Part shown: positions 18,845 through 30,100 of the stretch, piece after piece | Numbering within the stretch: the first letter of the stretch is position 1 | Layout: every line of letters begins with the position of its first letter | NCBI RefSeq assembly: GCF_013337685.1 | Contig: NZ_SUQN01000001.1 | Location: 124,001-188,000, forward strand | DNA: 64,000 nt | Direction: 5' to 3' | Origin: Citrobacter gillenii | Lineage (GTDB): Bacteria > Pseudomonadota > Gammaproteobacteria > Enterobacterales > Enterobacteriaceae | Position numbers and translations under genes: made by a program | The notes under the pieces: model-generated | Database searches by the model: none | Told to the model about the DNA's origin: nothing | What the model saw: only the letters and a program-made list of their open reading frames with translations

Positions 18845-18904
18845 ATGATTGAACGTGAACTGGGGAACTGGAAAGATTTTATCGAAGTTATGCTTCGTAA
18901 ATAA
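18845..18904 (+). CDS. ypfM: 19-residue small protein YpfM
   Basis: The frame encodes MIERELGNWKDFIEVMLRK, which to my knowledge is the E. coli YpfM sequence, a small protein shown there to be made. It is too short for routine gene finders. An AGAGAGG ribosome binding site precedes the ATG, and a strong bidirectional terminator follows. The peptide is likely an amphipathic helix; no function is known. Confidence 0.85.
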   Translation: MIERELGNWKDFIEVMLRK

Positions 18905-18941
18905 ATTTCTGGCAGACATCCTGATCCCGCAAGGGATAAAA

Positions 18942-18971
18942 AAAGGCGACTCATAATAAGTCGCCTTTTTT
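18942..18971. terminator. bidirectional terminator between ypfM and acrD
   Basis: A 10-bp stem (AAAGGCGACT at 18942-18951, AGTCGCCTTT at 18959-18968) with a 7-nt loop is flanked by A-rich sequence on the left and T-rich on the right. It can therefore terminate both convergent transcripts. Confidence 0.92.
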
Positions 18972-18980
18972 GTGCCCTGA

Positions 18981-21900
18981 TTATTCCGGGCGTGGCTTCA
19001 GCGGGAAGCGCCTGCGTACCAGCACAAAAAACAGCGGCACGAAGTAAATGGCCAAAATAGTGGCGGATATCATCCCGCCCATCACGCCGGTCCCTACCGC
19101 ATGCTGACCGCCGGAGCCTGCGCCGCTGCTGATGGTCATCGGCAGCACCCCGAAGATAAACGCCAGTGAGGTCATTAAAATTGGACGTAAACGCTGACGA
19201 CAGGCGTGCAGTGTGGCGTCGAGCAAATCGTGTCCTTTTTCATTCATTTCATTGGCGAACTCAACAATTAATATCGCGTTTTTCGCCGACAGCCCGATAA
19301 CCGTTAATAGCCCGACCTGGAAATAAACGTCGTTTTCCAGACCGCGCATCCAGGTCGCCAGCAGCGCGCCAATCACCCCCAACGGCACTACCAGCATGAC
19401 GGAGAACGGTACCGACCAGCTTTCGTACAGTGCCGCCAGACACAGGAACACCACCAGCAGCGAAATAGCGTACAGGGCAGGGGCCTGAGAGCCCGAGAGC
19501 CGTTCCTGATAAGACATCGCCGTCCATTCGAGGCCAAATCCGGTCGGAAGCTGATGCACCAGCGATTCCATCACGTCCATTGCCGTCCCGGTACTGACGC
19601 CGGGCGCGGCTTCGCCGACGATCTCGACGGCAGAGTATCCGTTGTAGCGTTCCAGACGCGGTGAACCGGTTTCCCAGCGCGAGGTGGCAAACGCCGAGAA
19701 CGGCACCATACCACCGCTATTGTTGCGTACGTACCACAGGTTGATGTCGTCAGGGAGCATGCGATATTTCGCCGCCGCCTGCACGTAGACTTTTTTCACA
19801 CGGCCGCGGTCCATAAAGTCATTGACGTAACTGGAGCCCCAGGCCGTTTGCAGCGTGTCGTTAATATCATCGATAGAAACCCCCAACGCCTGTGCTTTGC
19901 GCTGATCGATATCAATTTGCAGCTGCGGGCTGTCGTCGAGGCCATTATGACGTACGCGGGTGAGAGAGGTGTCCTTCCCGGCAAGTTCTATCAGTTTGTC
20001 CCGTGCGGCCATTAACGCGTCATGACCCGCACCGGCGTGATCCTGCAACTCCATATCAAAACCGGCAGAGCTACCCAGGCCGCTGATGGCCGGAGCGCTG
20101 CTGGCAAATACGCGCGCCTCTTTAATCTGGTTAAACGCTTTGGTGGCGCGTTCGATAATGGCAAATGAGGTGCCGGTGGTGGCGTCACGATCGTCCCAGT
20201 CTTTTAAGCGGACAAACATGCGCGCTACGTTCTGCCCGTTCCCTCCAGGTCCAGAGCCGACGGTTGAGAAGACCGACATGATGTTGTCTTTTTCATAGGT
20301 GAAATAATACTTCTCGACTTCTTCCACCACTTTTAACGTCTGCTGCTGCGTGGAACCGCTGGGCAGCTGTACCGAGGTGGTAAACATGCCGCGGTCTTCC
20401 AGCGGCAGGAACGAGGTTGGCAGGCGCAGGAACAGGAATACCATGCCGCCGAGCAGCAAGCCGTAGATCAGGATCCAGCGCAGGCTGCGATGTAAAATTC
20501 GGGCAACGCCTTTTTCATAGCGTTCAGCATTGCGGTTAAACATGCGGTTAAACCAGCCGAAAAACCCGGTCTGACCGTGATGTTCGCCCTTGTGCAGCGG
20601 CTTGAGCAATGTGGCGCACAGGGCCGGGGTCAGGATCATCGCCACCAGCACCGACAGCACCATTGCCGAGACGATGGTTATCGAGAATTGGCGGTAAATC
20701 GCCCCGGTGGTGCCACCGAAGAAGGCCATCGGGATAAATACCGCGGACAGCACCATGGCGATACCCACCAGCGCACCCTGGATCTGCCCCATCGATTTCC
20801 GCGTGGCTTCACGCGGCGAGAGGCCTTCCTCGCTCATGATGCGCTCGACGTTCTCCACCACCACAATGGCGTCATCGACCAGCAATCCGATGGCCAGCAC
20901 CATCGCAAACATCGTCAGCGTGTTGACGCTGTAGCCAAAGGCGTAGAGCACGGAGAAGGTGCCCATTAACACCACCGGGACGGCGATGGTCGGGATAAGC
21001 GTCGCACGGAAGTTTTGCAGGAACAGATACATGACGAGGAAGACCAGCGCGATGGCTTCCAGCAGCGTTTTTACCACGTCGATAATCGACGCTTTGACGA
21101 AGGAGGTGGTTTCATACGCCACCTTGTATTCCAGTCCGTGCGGGAAATATTGCGACAGCTCATTCAGGCGATTGATAACCAGATTCGCCGTCGCCATTTC
21201 ATTGGCGCCAGAGGCTAATTTAACCCCCAGGCCGGAGGCCGGATTGCCGTTAAAGCGGCTGAGGTAATCGTATTTCTCTGCGCCCATTTCGACTGTGGCG
21301 ACGTCGCCCAGTTTGACGTCGGAACCGTCCTGGTTCACGCGCAGCGTAATCGCGCGGAAATCGTCCGGCGTTTGTAGCAATGACTGAGCATTGATCGTCG
21401 CATTCAGCGCCTGTTTGTCCACCGAAGGCGTACCGCCAAGTTGGCCCACTGCAATTTGCGCATTTTGCGACTCGATAGCGTCGGTGACGTCTTTGGCGGT
21501 CATCTGGAAGCTGTTCAGCTTGGCCGGGTCGAGCCAGATACGCATGGAGTATTGAGAGCCGTAGGCGTCAATATCCCCCACGCCGTTAATACGGCTGAGC
21601 GGGTCCTGAATATTACTCGCCACGTAGTCGGCAATATCCTGCTTGTCCATTGAGCCGTCGGTGGAGACAAAGGCGATAGTCAGGATATTGGTATCCCCGG
21701 TTTTACGTACCGTCACCCCCTGATCCTGTACCGCCTGCGGCAGCTTACGCATCGCCGACTGCAGTTGGTTTTGTACCTGCTGTACGGCTTCGTCAGGATC
21801 GGTCCCTGCCACAAAACTGAGTGTCACCGACGCCTGGCCGGTCCCGCTGCTTTGCGACGACATATACATCAGGTTATCGAGACCGGTCATGTTCTGTTCG

Positions 21901-22094
21901 ATAACCTGGGTCACGGTGTTTTCCAGCGTTTGTGCCGACGCGCCTGGATAGTTCGCGGTGACGCGCACGTTCGGCGGCGCCAGATCGGGATATTGCTCAA
22001 CGGGCAGCGAAAAAATAGCCAGGGTTCCTGTGAGACACAACAGGATAGCTAACACCCAGGCAAAAATGGGGCGATCGATAAAAAAATTCGCCAT
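18981..22094 (-). CDS. acrD: RND multidrug efflux transporter AcrD
   Basis: A 1037-residue proton-driven inner-membrane pump of the HAE1 RND family, the same length as E. coli AcrD. It exports aminoglycosides and other amphiphiles with AcrA and TolC. The proton-relay aspartates are in [14 protein letters not shown], and the HAE1 signature regions [12 protein letters not shown] and [13 protein letters not shown] are intact. No adaptor gene is adjacent, as in E. coli. The start is at the ATG after a short purine-rich stretch. A BaeR-like box upstream suggests envelope-stress control. Confidence 0.97.
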   Translation of the reverse strand: MANFFIDRPIFAWVLAILLCLTGTLAIFSLPVEQYPDLAPPNVRVTANYPGASAQTLENTVTQVIEQNMTGLDNLMYMSSQSSGTGQASVTLSFVAGTDPDEAVQQVQNQLQSAMRKLPQAVQDQGVTVRKTGDTNILTIAFVSTDGSMDKQDIADYVASNIQDPLSRINGVGDIDAYGSQYSMRIWLDPAKLNSFQMTAKDVTDAIESQNAQIAVGQLGGTPSVDKQALNATINAQSLLQTPDDFRAITLRVNQDGSDVKLGDVATVEMGAEKYDYLSRFNGNPASGLGVKLASGANEMATANLVINRLNELSQYFPHGLEYKVAYETTSFVKASIIDVVKTLLEAIALVFLVMYLFLQNFRATLIPTIAVPVVLMGTFSVLYAFGYSVNTLTMFAMVLAIGLLVDDAIVVVENVERIMSEEGLSPREATRKSMGQIQGALVGIAMVLSAVFIPMAFFGGTTGAIYRQFSITIVSAMVLSVLVAMILTPALCATLLKPLHKGEHHGQTGFFGWFNRMFNRNAERYEKGVARILHRSLRWILIYGLLLGGMVFLFLRLPTSFLPLEDRGMFTTSVQLPSGSTQQQTLKVVEEVEKYYFTYEKDNIMSVFSTVGSGPGGNGQNVARMFVRLKDWDDRDATTGTSFAIIERATKAFNQIKEARVFASSAPAISGLGSSAGFDMELQDHAGAGHDALMAARDKLIELAGKDTSLTRVRHNGLDDSPQLQIDIDQRKAQALGVSIDDINDTLQTAWGSSYVNDFMDRGRVKKVYVQAAAKYRMLPDDINLWYVRNNSGGMVPFSAFATSRWETGSPRLERYNGYSAVEIVGEAAPGVSTGTAMDVMESLVHQLPTGFGLEWTAMSYQERLSGSQAPALYAISLLVVFLCLAALYESWSVPFSVMLVVPLGVIGALLATWMRGLENDVYFQVGLLTVIGLSAKNAILIVEFANEMNEKGHDLLDATLHACRQRLRPILMTSLAFIFGVLPMTISSGAGSGGQHAVGTGVMGGMISATILAIYFVPLFFVLVRRRFPLKPRPE

Positions 22095-22164
22095 TAAAAG
22101 GGGACCTCGTGTTTCTGCGTATATTTGTGGGTATGACCTGCTTCACTGTAGCGGCAAGGTACGA

Positions 22165-22182
22165 GCCAAACGTGGAGAAAAA
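22165..22182 (-). promoter_or_regulatory. candidate BaeR box upstream of acrD
   Basis: On the minus strand the sequence reads TTTTTCTCCACGTTTGGC. It agrees with the published E. coli BaeR consensus TTTTTCTCCATDATTGGC at 16 of 18 positions. It lies 71 bp upstream of the acrD start, a suitable place for activation. BaeSR is a known activator of acrD. Confidence 0.75.
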
Positions 22183-22234
22183 AAGAAGATAATGTAAATT
22201 ATCATACGCGTTTACAGCGTACCTTTCGTGCCAA

Positions 22235-22266
22235 CGCCGTCTGGACTGGGTGCAGACCAGACGGCG
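22235..22266 (-). terminator. hairpin after narQ
   Basis: A perfect 10-bp stem (CGCCGTCTGG at 22235-22244, CCAGACGGCG at 22257-22266) with a 12-nt loop starts 12 bp after the narQ stop codon. No U tract follows on the minus strand, so this may be a weak or rho-assisted terminator. Confidence 0.5.
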
Positions 22267-22278
22267 CATTGCTGTTCT

Positions 22279-23976
22279 TTACGTTAGCTGACTTTCTGTC
22301 TCTGCCGATCGAAAACTAATGCTGACCAGCGTTCCGCCCCCGGAGGGTTGCGAGAAGGTCAGTGTACCGCTGAGTCTTTCTGCTCGCTCACGCATAATAT
22401 TCAAACCATAGTGTCCCGCGGGTTCTTGCGGGTCACCGATACCGACGCCGTTATCGCGGATATACACGGTATGATTCCCATCCGGCGCGGTCACGCAGCT
22501 GACGGCAATTTCGCTCGCACTGGCGTGTTTAATGGCGTTCAACACTGCTTCACGAACGATCTGCAACAAGTGCACCTGCATTTGCGCATCCAGTGCCAGC
22601 GTCGGTAACCGGCAATCGAGCGTCAGTTTAGCCGAAGTTTGGTTTTGCAGCGTTTCCAGCATTTCGTGCAGGGCAGAAGGCAGATCGGCCTGCTGTAAGG
22701 TCAGTCGGAAGGTGGTGAGCAGCTCGCGCAACTGGCGATACGCATCATTCAACGCCTGGGAGAAATCGGCCATGATGCCCTGCGCCGGGGCATTATCTTC
22801 CGGAATCGAACGCTTCAGTAGCGTTAACTGAATGCGCAAATAAGACAGCACCTGCGCCAGCGAGTCGTGGAGTTCACGCGCGATGGTCGCTCGCTCTTCC
22901 ATTAACAACAGTTGCTGAAAATGTTTTTGCGCCTGATTGAAGTACAGCCCGCGACCCAGCATGGTTGACACGCTATTAAGCAGCGGTGTGGACGCACTTA
23001 CGTTAGGGCTTTGCCAGTGTAGTTCACCATAGACGGTCTCTTGCATGGTGACCGGCAGGATCTGCATCGGCAGGTCGGGGCTTTTCGTTCCTTCGCTGAT
23101 CCGCCAGTTATCCCCGACGGTGAGTTCCAGGAAATATGCAGCGTCGTGCTCGCGAACGATCTGTAAAATATGGCGGAAGCAGTGCACGTCAATTTGGCTG
23201 GTATTCAGCGCCTGAGAGCACTGATACAGCACTTCCAGGCGGCGATTGGCTTCGTGAAGGTCGTGTGTTTTCTCCGCCACGGAGGCTTCCAGCGAGCGGT
23301 ACAGTTTATGCAGTTGACTCGACATCTGGCTAAACGTCTTCGCCAGCAGCCCCAGTTCGTTGGGCAAGCCGGTATCCAGTTGGGGGATATCAAACTGACC
23401 GTGTTCAATCTGCTGGCTGGCCATCACCAGGTTATTGAGTGGACGTACTACCTGCTGGCGAATACGCCGCAAAGTAAAGAACACCAGGGTGAATATGCCG
23501 ATCCCGCCCGCCAGCGATATGCCAAACACCAGCATCACTTTGCGCTCAGCATAATGCTGCAGCGCCAGAACGAAGAGGTCGATTTGATTGACATAGTTGT
23601 TGATATTGGCCTGATACCAGGGCAAATCGCCGCTTATCAGTCGGGTGTTCATTTCCAGCCAGTTCGCATGCAGACGTCCATAGCGGCTTTTTACCGCCTC
23701 TGGAACATACCAGGCGTTCAGATTTTGTAATGCCGGCGCGTTTAACGCCTGCTGGAAAAGCTGGCGATGGGCGTTGAGTTGTGGGCTTTGGCTTTGCAGG
23801 TCATACCCCAGCCGATAACTTTGCATACGCAGGGAACCGGCAATATTAATTGCCTCCGCGTCGCGCAAACTGCTGGTGAGCGTAAGCAGCGCAATGCCCG
23901 TAGAGAGAATTGACAGCAGCACGATGTAGAAAAAAGCCTTGGCTAAACTGGCCGAGACAGGACGCTTTACCGTCAC
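22279..23976 (-). CDS. narQ: nitrate/nitrite sensor histidine kinase NarQ
   Basis: A 565-residue inner-membrane sensor that phosphorylates NarL and NarP in response to nitrate and nitrite. Two membrane helices (about 14-34 and 147-167) flank the periplasmic helical ligand domain. A HAMP domain, signalling region and HisKA_3 domain follow, with the phosphorylated histidine in ARELHDSLAQ and the ATPase N box near NAIKHA. I chose the GTG at 23976, which matches the GTG start and length of E. coli NarQ and has GAGGA seven bases upstream. The frame also allows a TTG at 23994. It is divergent from aegA. Confidence 0.94.
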   Translation of the reverse strand: MTVKRPVSASLAKAFFYIVLLSILSTGIALLTLTSSLRDAEAINIAGSLRMQSYRLGYDLQSQSPQLNAHRQLFQQALNAPALQNLNAWYVPEAVKSRYGRLHANWLEMNTRLISGDLPWYQANINNYVNQIDLFVLALQHYAERKVMLVFGISLAGGIGIFTLVFFTLRRIRQQVVRPLNNLVMASQQIEHGQFDIPQLDTGLPNELGLLAKTFSQMSSQLHKLYRSLEASVAEKTHDLHEANRRLEVLYQCSQALNTSQIDVHCFRHILQIVREHDAAYFLELTVGDNWRISEGTKSPDLPMQILPVTMQETVYGELHWQSPNVSASTPLLNSVSTMLGRGLYFNQAQKHFQQLLLMEERATIARELHDSLAQVLSYLRIQLTLLKRSIPEDNAPAQGIMADFSQALNDAYRQLRELLTTFRLTLQQADLPSALHEMLETLQNQTSAKLTLDCRLPTLALDAQMQVHLLQIVREAVLNAIKHASASEIAVSCVTAPDGNHTVYIRDNGVGIGDPQEPAGHYGLNIMRERAERLSGTLTFSQPSGGGTLVSISFRSAETESQLT

Positions 23977-24237
23977 TCGCACATCCTCACACAATGCGCC
24001 TCGCGCCTGGTTGCAGCCCGAACGACTCAGTGTATTTGTTAAATGTTAATAAAATCGCCATGAAACAGGATGGTAACTGAAACACAATTTCATATGCGAT
24101 GAAATAAATTGATCTGCCACAGGTTCTGGATAAATAGTTGTACTTTCTGGGCAAATGGACATTGCCGCTCACTTCAGGGTCGGTTAATAACAGTCATATA
24201 AAGAATAAGGTTTTTGCAACCAAAAAAGAAGGAAGCC

Positions 24238-26217
24238 ATGAATCGTTTTATTATGGTCAACAGCCAACAGTGCCTGGGATGCCACGCCTGTGAGGTCGCC
24301 TGTGTCATGGCGCATAACGATGAGCGGCATGTCCTGAGCCAACGGCATTTTCAGCCGCGCATTACCGTCATCAAACATCAACACCAGCGCAGTGCGGTGA
24401 CTTGCCGCCACTGTGAAGACGCGCCCTGTGCCAGAAGCTGTCCGAATGGCGCAATCAATCATGACAATGACAGCGTGCAGGTGAACGCGAAAAAGTGTAT
24501 TGGCTGTAAATCCTGCGTTGTTGCCTGTCCTTTTGGCACGATGCAGATCGTACTGACTCCCGTGGCGAAAGGAAAGGTGAAAGCGACCGCGCATAAGTGC
24601 GATTTGTGTCAGGGGCGGGAAGAAGGACCGGCCTGCGTTGAGAACTGTCCGGCGCAGGCGCTACAGCAGGTGACTGAAAGCTCACTTGCCGGTCTTTCAA
24701 AAGCACGCAGGCTGCGCGCAGCCAGTCAGGAGTGTCAACCCTGGCATGCGATTGCCAGCGGAGTGACGCAGCATGTCACCAGTAAAGTTGAACAAATGCG
24801 GGCCACGCCCCCGCGCGGTGAGCCCGATAAACTGCCGATTGAAGCCCGTAAAACCAGCTTTGATGAAATTTATTTGCCGTTCCGCACGGCGCAGGCTGAA
24901 CGGGAAGCCTCCCGCTGCCTGAAGTGTGGCGAGCACAGTATTTGTGAGTGGACGTGCCCGCTGCACAACCATATTCCACAGTGGATCGAACTGGTGAAAG
25001 CCGGAAACATTGACGCAGCGGTTGAGCTTTCGCACCAGACCAACTGTCTGCCGGAAATTACCGGACGCGTCTGTCCGCAGGACCGGCTCTGCGAAGGGGC
25101 TTGTACGGTACGTGATGAACACGGTGCGGTCACCATTGGCAATATTGAACGTTACATCTCCGATCGCGCGTTGAGCAAAGGGTGGAGACCGGACCTAAGT
25201 CATGTACAGAAAGTCGATAAACGCGTCGCCATTATCGGTGCGGGTCCGGCGGGGCTGGCTTGTGCGGATGTGTTAGCCCGCAACGGCGTTAGCACCACCG
25301 TCTTCGATCGCCATCCTGAAATTGGCGGCTTACTGACGTTTGGTATTCCGGCCTTCAAACTGGATAAATCATTGCTGGCGCGCCGTCGTGAAATCTTCAG
25401 TGCCATGGGTATTCATTTCGAGCTGAACTGCGAAGTCGGCAAGGACGTGACGCTGGCTGCGTTGCTGGAAGACTACGATGCGGTGTTCGTGGGCGTCGGG
25501 ACCTATCGTTCGATGAAAGCGGATCTGCCGAATGAAGACGCCCCCGGTGTGTATGACGCGCTACCGTTCCTGATTGCCAATACCAAGCAGGTGATGGGAC
25601 TGGATGAACTGCCAGAGGAGCCGTTTATTGACACCGCCGGACTTAACGTCGTTGTCCTCGGCGGCGGCGATACGGCCATGGACTGCGTGCGTACCGCGCT
25701 GCGCCACGGGGCAAGCCAGGTCACCTGCGCTTACCGTCGGGATGAAGCCAACATGCCCGGCTCGAAAAAAGAGGTCAAAAATGCCCGCGAAGAGGGGGCT
25801 AACTTTGAATTTAACGTCCAGCCGGTTGAGCTGGTGCTGAATGCTGAAGGGCGCGTCAGCGGCGTGCGTTTCTTACGCACCCAACTCGGTGAACCTGATG
25901 CGCAGGGGCGGCAGCGTCCGGTTCCCATCGCCGGGAGTGAATTTGTGATGCCTGCAGATGCGGTGATCATGGCGTTTGGTTTTCATCCGCACGGCATGCC
26001 ATGGCTGGAGGCGCACGGTGTGAAGGTTGATAGCTGGGGGCGGATCGCTGCGGACGTTGAGAGCGCTTACCGTTATCAAACCACGAACCCGAAGATTTTT
26101 GCCGGGGGGGATGCGGTGCGCGGAGCCGATCTGGTGGTGACGGCCATGGCGGAAGGGCGTCATGCCGCACAGGGGATCGTCGACTGGCTGGGTATAAAAT
26201 CAGTTAAATCTCACTAA
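24238..26217 (+). CDS. aegA: Fe-S/FAD oxidoreductase AegA
   Basis: A 659-residue fusion. The N-terminal ~170 residues carry four ferredoxin-type cysteine clusters (e.g. CLGCHACEVAC, CIGCKSCVVACPFG), and the rest resembles the glutamate synthase small subunit (GltD) with an adenylylated FAD/NADPH fold: AIIGAGPAGLACAD and LGGGDTAMDCVR. In E. coli AegA is needed for anaerobic urate use with formate. The ATG at 24238 follows AAGGAAG and gives the E. coli length. Divergent position beside narQ fits anaerobic control, though I found no clear FNR or NarL site in the 261-bp gap. Confidence 0.93.
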   Translation: MNRFIMVNSQQCLGCHACEVACVMAHNDERHVLSQRHFQPRITVIKHQHQRSAVTCRHCEDAPCARSCPNGAINHDNDSVQVNAKKCIGCKSCVVACPFGTMQIVLTPVAKGKVKATAHKCDLCQGREEGPACVENCPAQALQQVTESSLAGLSKARRLRAASQECQPWHAIASGVTQHVTSKVEQMRATPPRGEPDKLPIEARKTSFDEIYLPFRTAQAEREASRCLKCGEHSICEWTCPLHNHIPQWIELVKAGNIDAAVELSHQTNCLPEITGRVCPQDRLCEGACTVRDEHGAVTIGNIERYISDRALSKGWRPDLSHVQKVDKRVAIIGAGPAGLACADVLARNGVSTTVFDRHPEIGGLLTFGIPAFKLDKSLLARRREIFSAMGIHFELNCEVGKDVTLAALLEDYDAVFVGVGTYRSMKADLPNEDAPGVYDALPFLIANTKQVMGLDELPEEPFIDTAGLNVVVLGGGDTAMDCVRTALRHGASQVTCAYRRDEANMPGSKKEVKNAREEGANFEFNVQPVELVLNAEGRVSGVRFLRTQLGEPDAQGRQRPVPIAGSEFVMPADAVIMAFGFHPHGMPWLEAHGVKVDSWGRIAADVESAYRYQTTNPKIFAGGDAVRGADLVVTAMAEGRHAAQGIVDWLGIKSVKSH

Positions 26218-26224
26218 TCAGCGG

Positions 26225-26309
26225 GTAGGCCGGATAAAACGCGTTAGCGTTGCCATCCGGCAATGTGCCGTATGTAGGTCTGATGGCGCTTCGCTTATCA
26301 GGCCTACAT
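26225..26309. repeat. BIME (two REP elements)
   Basis: Two REP palindromes (GTAGGCCGGATAAAACGCG..TGCCATCCGGC and GTAGGTCTGATGGCG..CTTATCAGGCCTAC) lie between aegA and nudK. Confidence 0.85.
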
Positions 26310-26373
26310 TGTTCTAAGACAAACCCGGTTTCACGGCGTAGTATTATTGCTCACTTCTCTCCGTGGAGCCGGT

Positions 26374-26952
26374 ATGTCGCAAAAAATTACCCTCATCAAA
26401 GACAAAGTCCTTTCCGATAACTACTTCATCCTGCGCAATATTACCTATGAACTGACCCGTAGCAACGGCGAGGTCATCCGCCACAAACGCGAGGTTTACG
26501 ATCGCGGTAACGGGGCCACCATCCTGCTGTATAACCCGGAGAAAAAGACCGTGGTGTTGATCCGCCAGTTTCGCGTCGCGACCTGGGTCAACGGTAACGA
26601 AAGCGGACAGCTAATAGAAACCTGCGCCGGACTGCTGGACAACGACGAGCCGGAAGCCTGCATTCGCAAAGAGGCGATAGAAGAGACCGGCTATGAAGTG
26701 GGTGAGGTGCGTAAACTGTTTGAGTTGTACATGTCGCCGGGCGGCGTGACCGAATTAATCCACTTTTTTATCGCGCAATACAGTGACAGCCAGCGGGCGA
26801 ATGCTGGCGGCGGCGTTGAAGATGAAGATATTGAGGTTCTGGAGCTCCCCTTCACGCAGACGCTGGAGATGATCAAAACCGGTGAGATCCGAGATGGTAA
26901 AACGGTGCTATTGCTGAACTATTTGCAGTCGTCACATCTCATGGACTCATGA
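26374..26952 (+). CDS. nudK: GDP-mannose pyrophosphatase NudK
   Basis: A 192-residue Nudix hydrolase that splits GDP-mannose to GMP and mannose-1-phosphate. The Nudix box is visible from GLLDNDEP to [10 protein letters not shown]. It differs from E. coli NudK by a single residue in length. The ATG at 26374 follows GTGGAG; the frame opens upstream at 26347 without support. Its targets suggest a link to exopolysaccharide or cell-wall sugar turnover (inference). Confidence 0.93.
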   Translation: MSQKITLIKDKVLSDNYFILRNITYELTRSNGEVIRHKREVYDRGNGATILLYNPEKKTVVLIRQFRVATWVNGNESGQLIETCAGLLDNDEPEACIRKEAIEETGYEVGEVRKLFELYMSPGGVTELIHFFIAQYSDSQRANAGGGVEDEDIEVLELPFTQTLEMIKTGEIRDGKTVLLLNYLQSSHLMDS

Positions 26953-27072
26953 TCGGGATTTATATTTCTTTACAAAATAACGGCCAATCCGACGATTCTG
27001 ATTGAGCCTCATCAATCGCGCAAGGAAGATACGGCTCAGGTTGTTGGTTTTGACTTCGGGGTTGTACCGTCC

Positions 27073-28116
27073 ATGCGCTATCGCGTTATTTTCATCTTTC
27101 TGCTCGGTTTGCTGCCGGTCCGCTTTTTGTGGGCGGCTCCTGCGCAGCAGGCATTTTCCGACTGGCAGGTGACCTGCAATAACCAGAATTTTTGCGTGGC
27201 GCGCAATACCGGTGAACATCACGGCCTGGTGATGACCCTAAGCCGCAGCGCCGGGGCGCATACCGACGCGGTGTTGCGCATCGAACTGGGGGGACTGGAC
27301 TCCCCCGATGCCAAAGAGGCAGATATTGCGCCGCGTTTGCTGCTCGACGGCGCACCGCTGCCGTTGACCGGTGAACACTGGAATATAACGCCCTGGCATC
27401 TGATGACTGACGATCCTGTCACCATTAGCGCCTTTTTACAGACCGTGCAAAACGCGCAGGCTATTACCCTGCAAAAAGGGGGGCAAACCCTGTCGCTGAC
27501 AGGACTGAAAGCCGCGCTGTTGTTTATTGACGCACAGCAAAAACGTGTAGGCAGTGAAACCGCCTGGATACAAAAAGGTGACGAGCCGCCGCTCAGCGTG
27601 CCGCCGGCACCCGCCCTGAAAGGTGTGGCCATCGTGAATCCCACGCCAACGCCGCTGTCTGAACAAGAACGCAACGACCTACTGGATTACGGGAACTGGC
27701 GGATAAACGGGTTGCGTTGTTCGCTCGACCCGATGCGTCGTGAGGTGCGGGTGTCTGCGTTAACGGACGACAAAGCGCTGCTGATGATCGGCTGTGAGGC
27801 CGGGGCATATAACACCATCGATTTGGCATGGATTGTGTCCCGCAGCAAACCGCTGACCTCCCGCTCCGTGCGGTTGAGTCTGCCGTTTAAAACGGATGCA
27901 GAAAGCAATGATATGGAGTTGACCAATGCTGCGTTCGATGAAAAATCGCGCGAGCTGATTACGCTCGCCAAGGGCCGAGGTTTGTCGGACTGCGGTATCC
28001 AGACTCGCTGGCGTTTTGACGGCCAGCGTTTTCGTCTGGTGCGTTATGCGCAGGAGCCAAGCTGTGATAACTGGCATGGCCCCGACGCCTGGCCCACATT
28101 GTGGATCACCCGTTAA
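27073..28116 (+). CDS. ypfG: periplasmic DUF1176 protein YpfG
   Basis: A 347-residue protein the same length as E. coli YpfG (DUF1176). A signal peptide ends after LWA near residue 21, so the mature protein is periplasmic. The sequence has scattered cysteines that could pair (VTCNN, NFCVA, GLRCSL, MIGCEA, SDCGI, PSCDN). The function is unknown. The ribosome binding site is weak. Its last 11 bases overlap the end of tktB on the other strand. Confidence 0.9.
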   Translation: MRYRVIFIFLLGLLPVRFLWAAPAQQAFSDWQVTCNNQNFCVARNTGEHHGLVMTLSRSAGAHTDAVLRIELGGLDSPDAKEADIAPRLLLDGAPLPLTGEHWNITPWHLMTDDPVTISAFLQTVQNAQAITLQKGGQTLSLTGLKAALLFIDAQQKRVGSETAWIQKGDEPPLSVPPAPALKGVAIVNPTPTPLSEQERNDLLDYGNWRINGLRCSLDPMRREVRVSALTDDKALLMIGCEAGAYNTIDLAWIVSRSKPLTSRSVRLSLPFKTDAESNDMELTNAAFDEKSRELITLAKGRGLSDCGIQTRWRFDGQRFRLVRYAQEPSCDNWHGPDAWPTLWITR

Positions 28117-30100
28117 GCACCTTATGTGCTTTTTCGACAATGTTCTCCACCGTAAAGCCGAAAAACGGGAATAATTTGTCCGCCGGGGCGGATTCCCCAT
28201 AGCCGGTCATGCCGACAATCGCACCTTTCAGACCGACGTATTTGTACCAGTAATCGGCAATGCCCGCTTCGACCGCCACGCGCGCGCTGACGTTTGCTGG
28301 CAGGACCGATTCACGGTATGCCTCGTCCTGGGCGTCGAAGATATCCGTTGAGGGCAGGGAGACCACGCGAACGTTGCGCCCTTCCCCCGTCAATTTCTCC
28401 GCCGCCAGCAGGGTGATCTCCATTTCTGACCCGGTAGCAATCAGGATAATATCCGGCTTCCCCCCGCCGTCTTTCAGCACGTAGCCGCCGCGGGCAATCT
28501 CTTTGACCTGCTCAGGCGTGCGTTCAACCTGTGCCAGGTTCTGCCTGGAAAGGATCAGCGCCGTGGGACCGTTATGGCGCTCAACAGCCAGTTTCCAGCC
28601 TACCGCCGCTTCGACCTGATCGCACGGACGCCAGGTGCTGAAGTTGGGCGTCAGGCGCAGGCTGGCGAGCTGCTCTACCGCCTGGTGAGTCGGACCGTCT
28701 TCCCCCAGACCAATCGAGTCGTGGGTATAGACCATGATCTGTCGGGCCTTCATTAATGCTGCCATGCGTGCGGCGTTACGGGCGTATTCGACAAACATCA
28801 GGAAGGTGGCTGTATACGGGACAAAACCGCCATGATGGGCGATGCCGTTGGCAATGGCGGTCATGCCAAATTCACGCACGCCGTAGTGAATGTAATTCCC
28901 GGCCGGGTCGTCTTTCAGCGAGGTTGAGCCTTTCCAGATAGTCAGGTTGCTGGGGGCGAGATCGGCAGAGCCGCCAAGCAGCTCGGGCAGCATCGGGCCA
29001 TACACGTTGAGGGTGTTTTGCGATGCCTTACGGGTGGCAATTTTTGCCGGATTAGCCTGCAATTCGCGAATGTATTTCTCGGTACTCTTTTCCCACTCTT
29101 TTGGCAGCCCACCACGCATCCGGCGGGTAAACTCTGCTGCCAGTTCAGGATGTGCTTGCTGGTACGCGGAGAAGGTCGTATTCCAGTCCTGTTGGGCTTT
29201 TTCGCCTTTTTCCCGCGCGTCCCAGGCCCGATAAATCTCTTTGGGGATGTGAAAGGCGGGATGATGCCAGCCCAGCTTCTGGCGGGTCAGCGCCACTTCT
29301 TCTTCACCCAATGCCGCGCCGTGCGCCTCTTCTTTCCCGGCCTTATTCGGCGAACCAAAGCCAATTACCGTCCGACAGATAATGAGTGATGGCTTATCGG
29401 TCACGCTTTGGGCTTCCAGAATGGCTTTCTTCACCGCTTCAGGATCGTGCCCGTCTATCTCGTGTACCACATGCCAGTGATACGCTTCAAAGCGCTTCGC
29501 GGTATCGTCGGTAAACCAGCCTTTGGTTTCGCCATCAATAGAGATGCCGTTGTGGTCGTAAAAGCCGATCAGCTTGCCCAGTCCCAGCGTCCCCGCCAGC
29601 GAACAGACTTCGTGGGAAATCCCTTCCATCAGGCAGCCGTCGCCCATAAAAACATAGGTGAAATGGCTGACAATCTCATGGCCCGGTTGATTAAACTGCG
29701 CGGCCAGCGTTCGTTCGGCCACCGCCAGCCCGACGGCGTTCGCCAGGCCCTGACCCAACGGCCCGGTGGTGGTTTCCACGCCCGGCGTGTAGCCCAGTTC
29801 CGGGTGCCCGGGCGTTTTTGAATGCAGCTGGCGGAAGTTCTTTAACTCGTCCAACGGCAGGTCGTAACCGGAAAGATGCAGCAGGCTGTAAAGCAGCATA
29901 GAGGCGTGACCGTTGGACAAAATAAACCGGTCACGATCGTACCAGTGAGGATCGCTCGGGTTATGGCGGAGAAAATCGTTCCACAGCACTTCGGCAATAT
30001 CGGCCATGCCCATCGGTGCGCCGGGATGGCCTGAGTTGGCTTTCTGGACCGCATCCATACTCAGCGCACGAATGGCATTGGCAAGCTCTTTACGGGTCAT
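28106..30100 (-). CDS. tktB: transketolase B
   Basis: A 664-residue thiamine-diphosphate enzyme moving two-carbon units in the pentose phosphate pathway. It matches E. coli TktB rather than TktA in detail and is three residues shorter at the C-terminus. The ThDP-binding motif [19 protein letters not shown] and the transketolase signature [12 protein letters not shown] are intact. The ATG has AAGGAG upstream. In E. coli tktB is co-transcribed behind talA under RpoS, but talA is not present here, so tktB must use a promoter in the 279-bp gap before maeB. The 3' end overlaps ypfG tail to tail. Confidence 0.95.
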   Translation of the reverse strand: MTRKELANAIRALSMDAVQKANSGHPGAPMGMADIAEVLWNDFLRHNPSDPHWYDRDRFILSNGHASMLLYSLLHLSGYDLPLDELKNFRQLHSKTPGHPELGYTPGVETTTGPLGQGLANAVGLAVAERTLAAQFNQPGHEIVSHFTYVFMGDGCLMEGISHEVCSLAGTLGLGKLIGFYDHNGISIDGETKGWFTDDTAKRFEAYHWHVVHEIDGHDPEAVKKAILEAQSVTDKPSLIICRTVIGFGSPNKAGKEEAHGAALGEEEVALTRQKLGWHHPAFHIPKEIYRAWDAREKGEKAQQDWNTTFSAYQQAHPELAAEFTRRMRGGLPKEWEKSTEKYIRELQANPAKIATRKASQNTLNVYGPMLPELLGGSADLAPSNLTIWKGSTSLKDDPAGNYIHYGVREFGMTAIANGIAHHGGFVPYTATFLMFVEYARNAARMAALMKARQIMVYTHDSIGLGEDGPTHQAVEQLASLRLTPNFSTWRPCDQVEAAVGWKLAVERHNGPTALILSRQNLAQVERTPEQVKEIARGGYVLKDGGGKPDIILIATGSEMEITLLAAEKLTGEGRNVRVVSLPSTDIFDAQDEAYRESVLPANVSARVAVEAGIADYWYKYVGLKGAIVGMTGYGESAPADKLFPFFGFTVENIVEKAHKVLNG

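Noticed and set aside
23977-23994. TTG start for narQ giving a longer protein
   Set aside because: The GTG at 23976 has better ribosome-binding-site spacing and matches the E. coli start.
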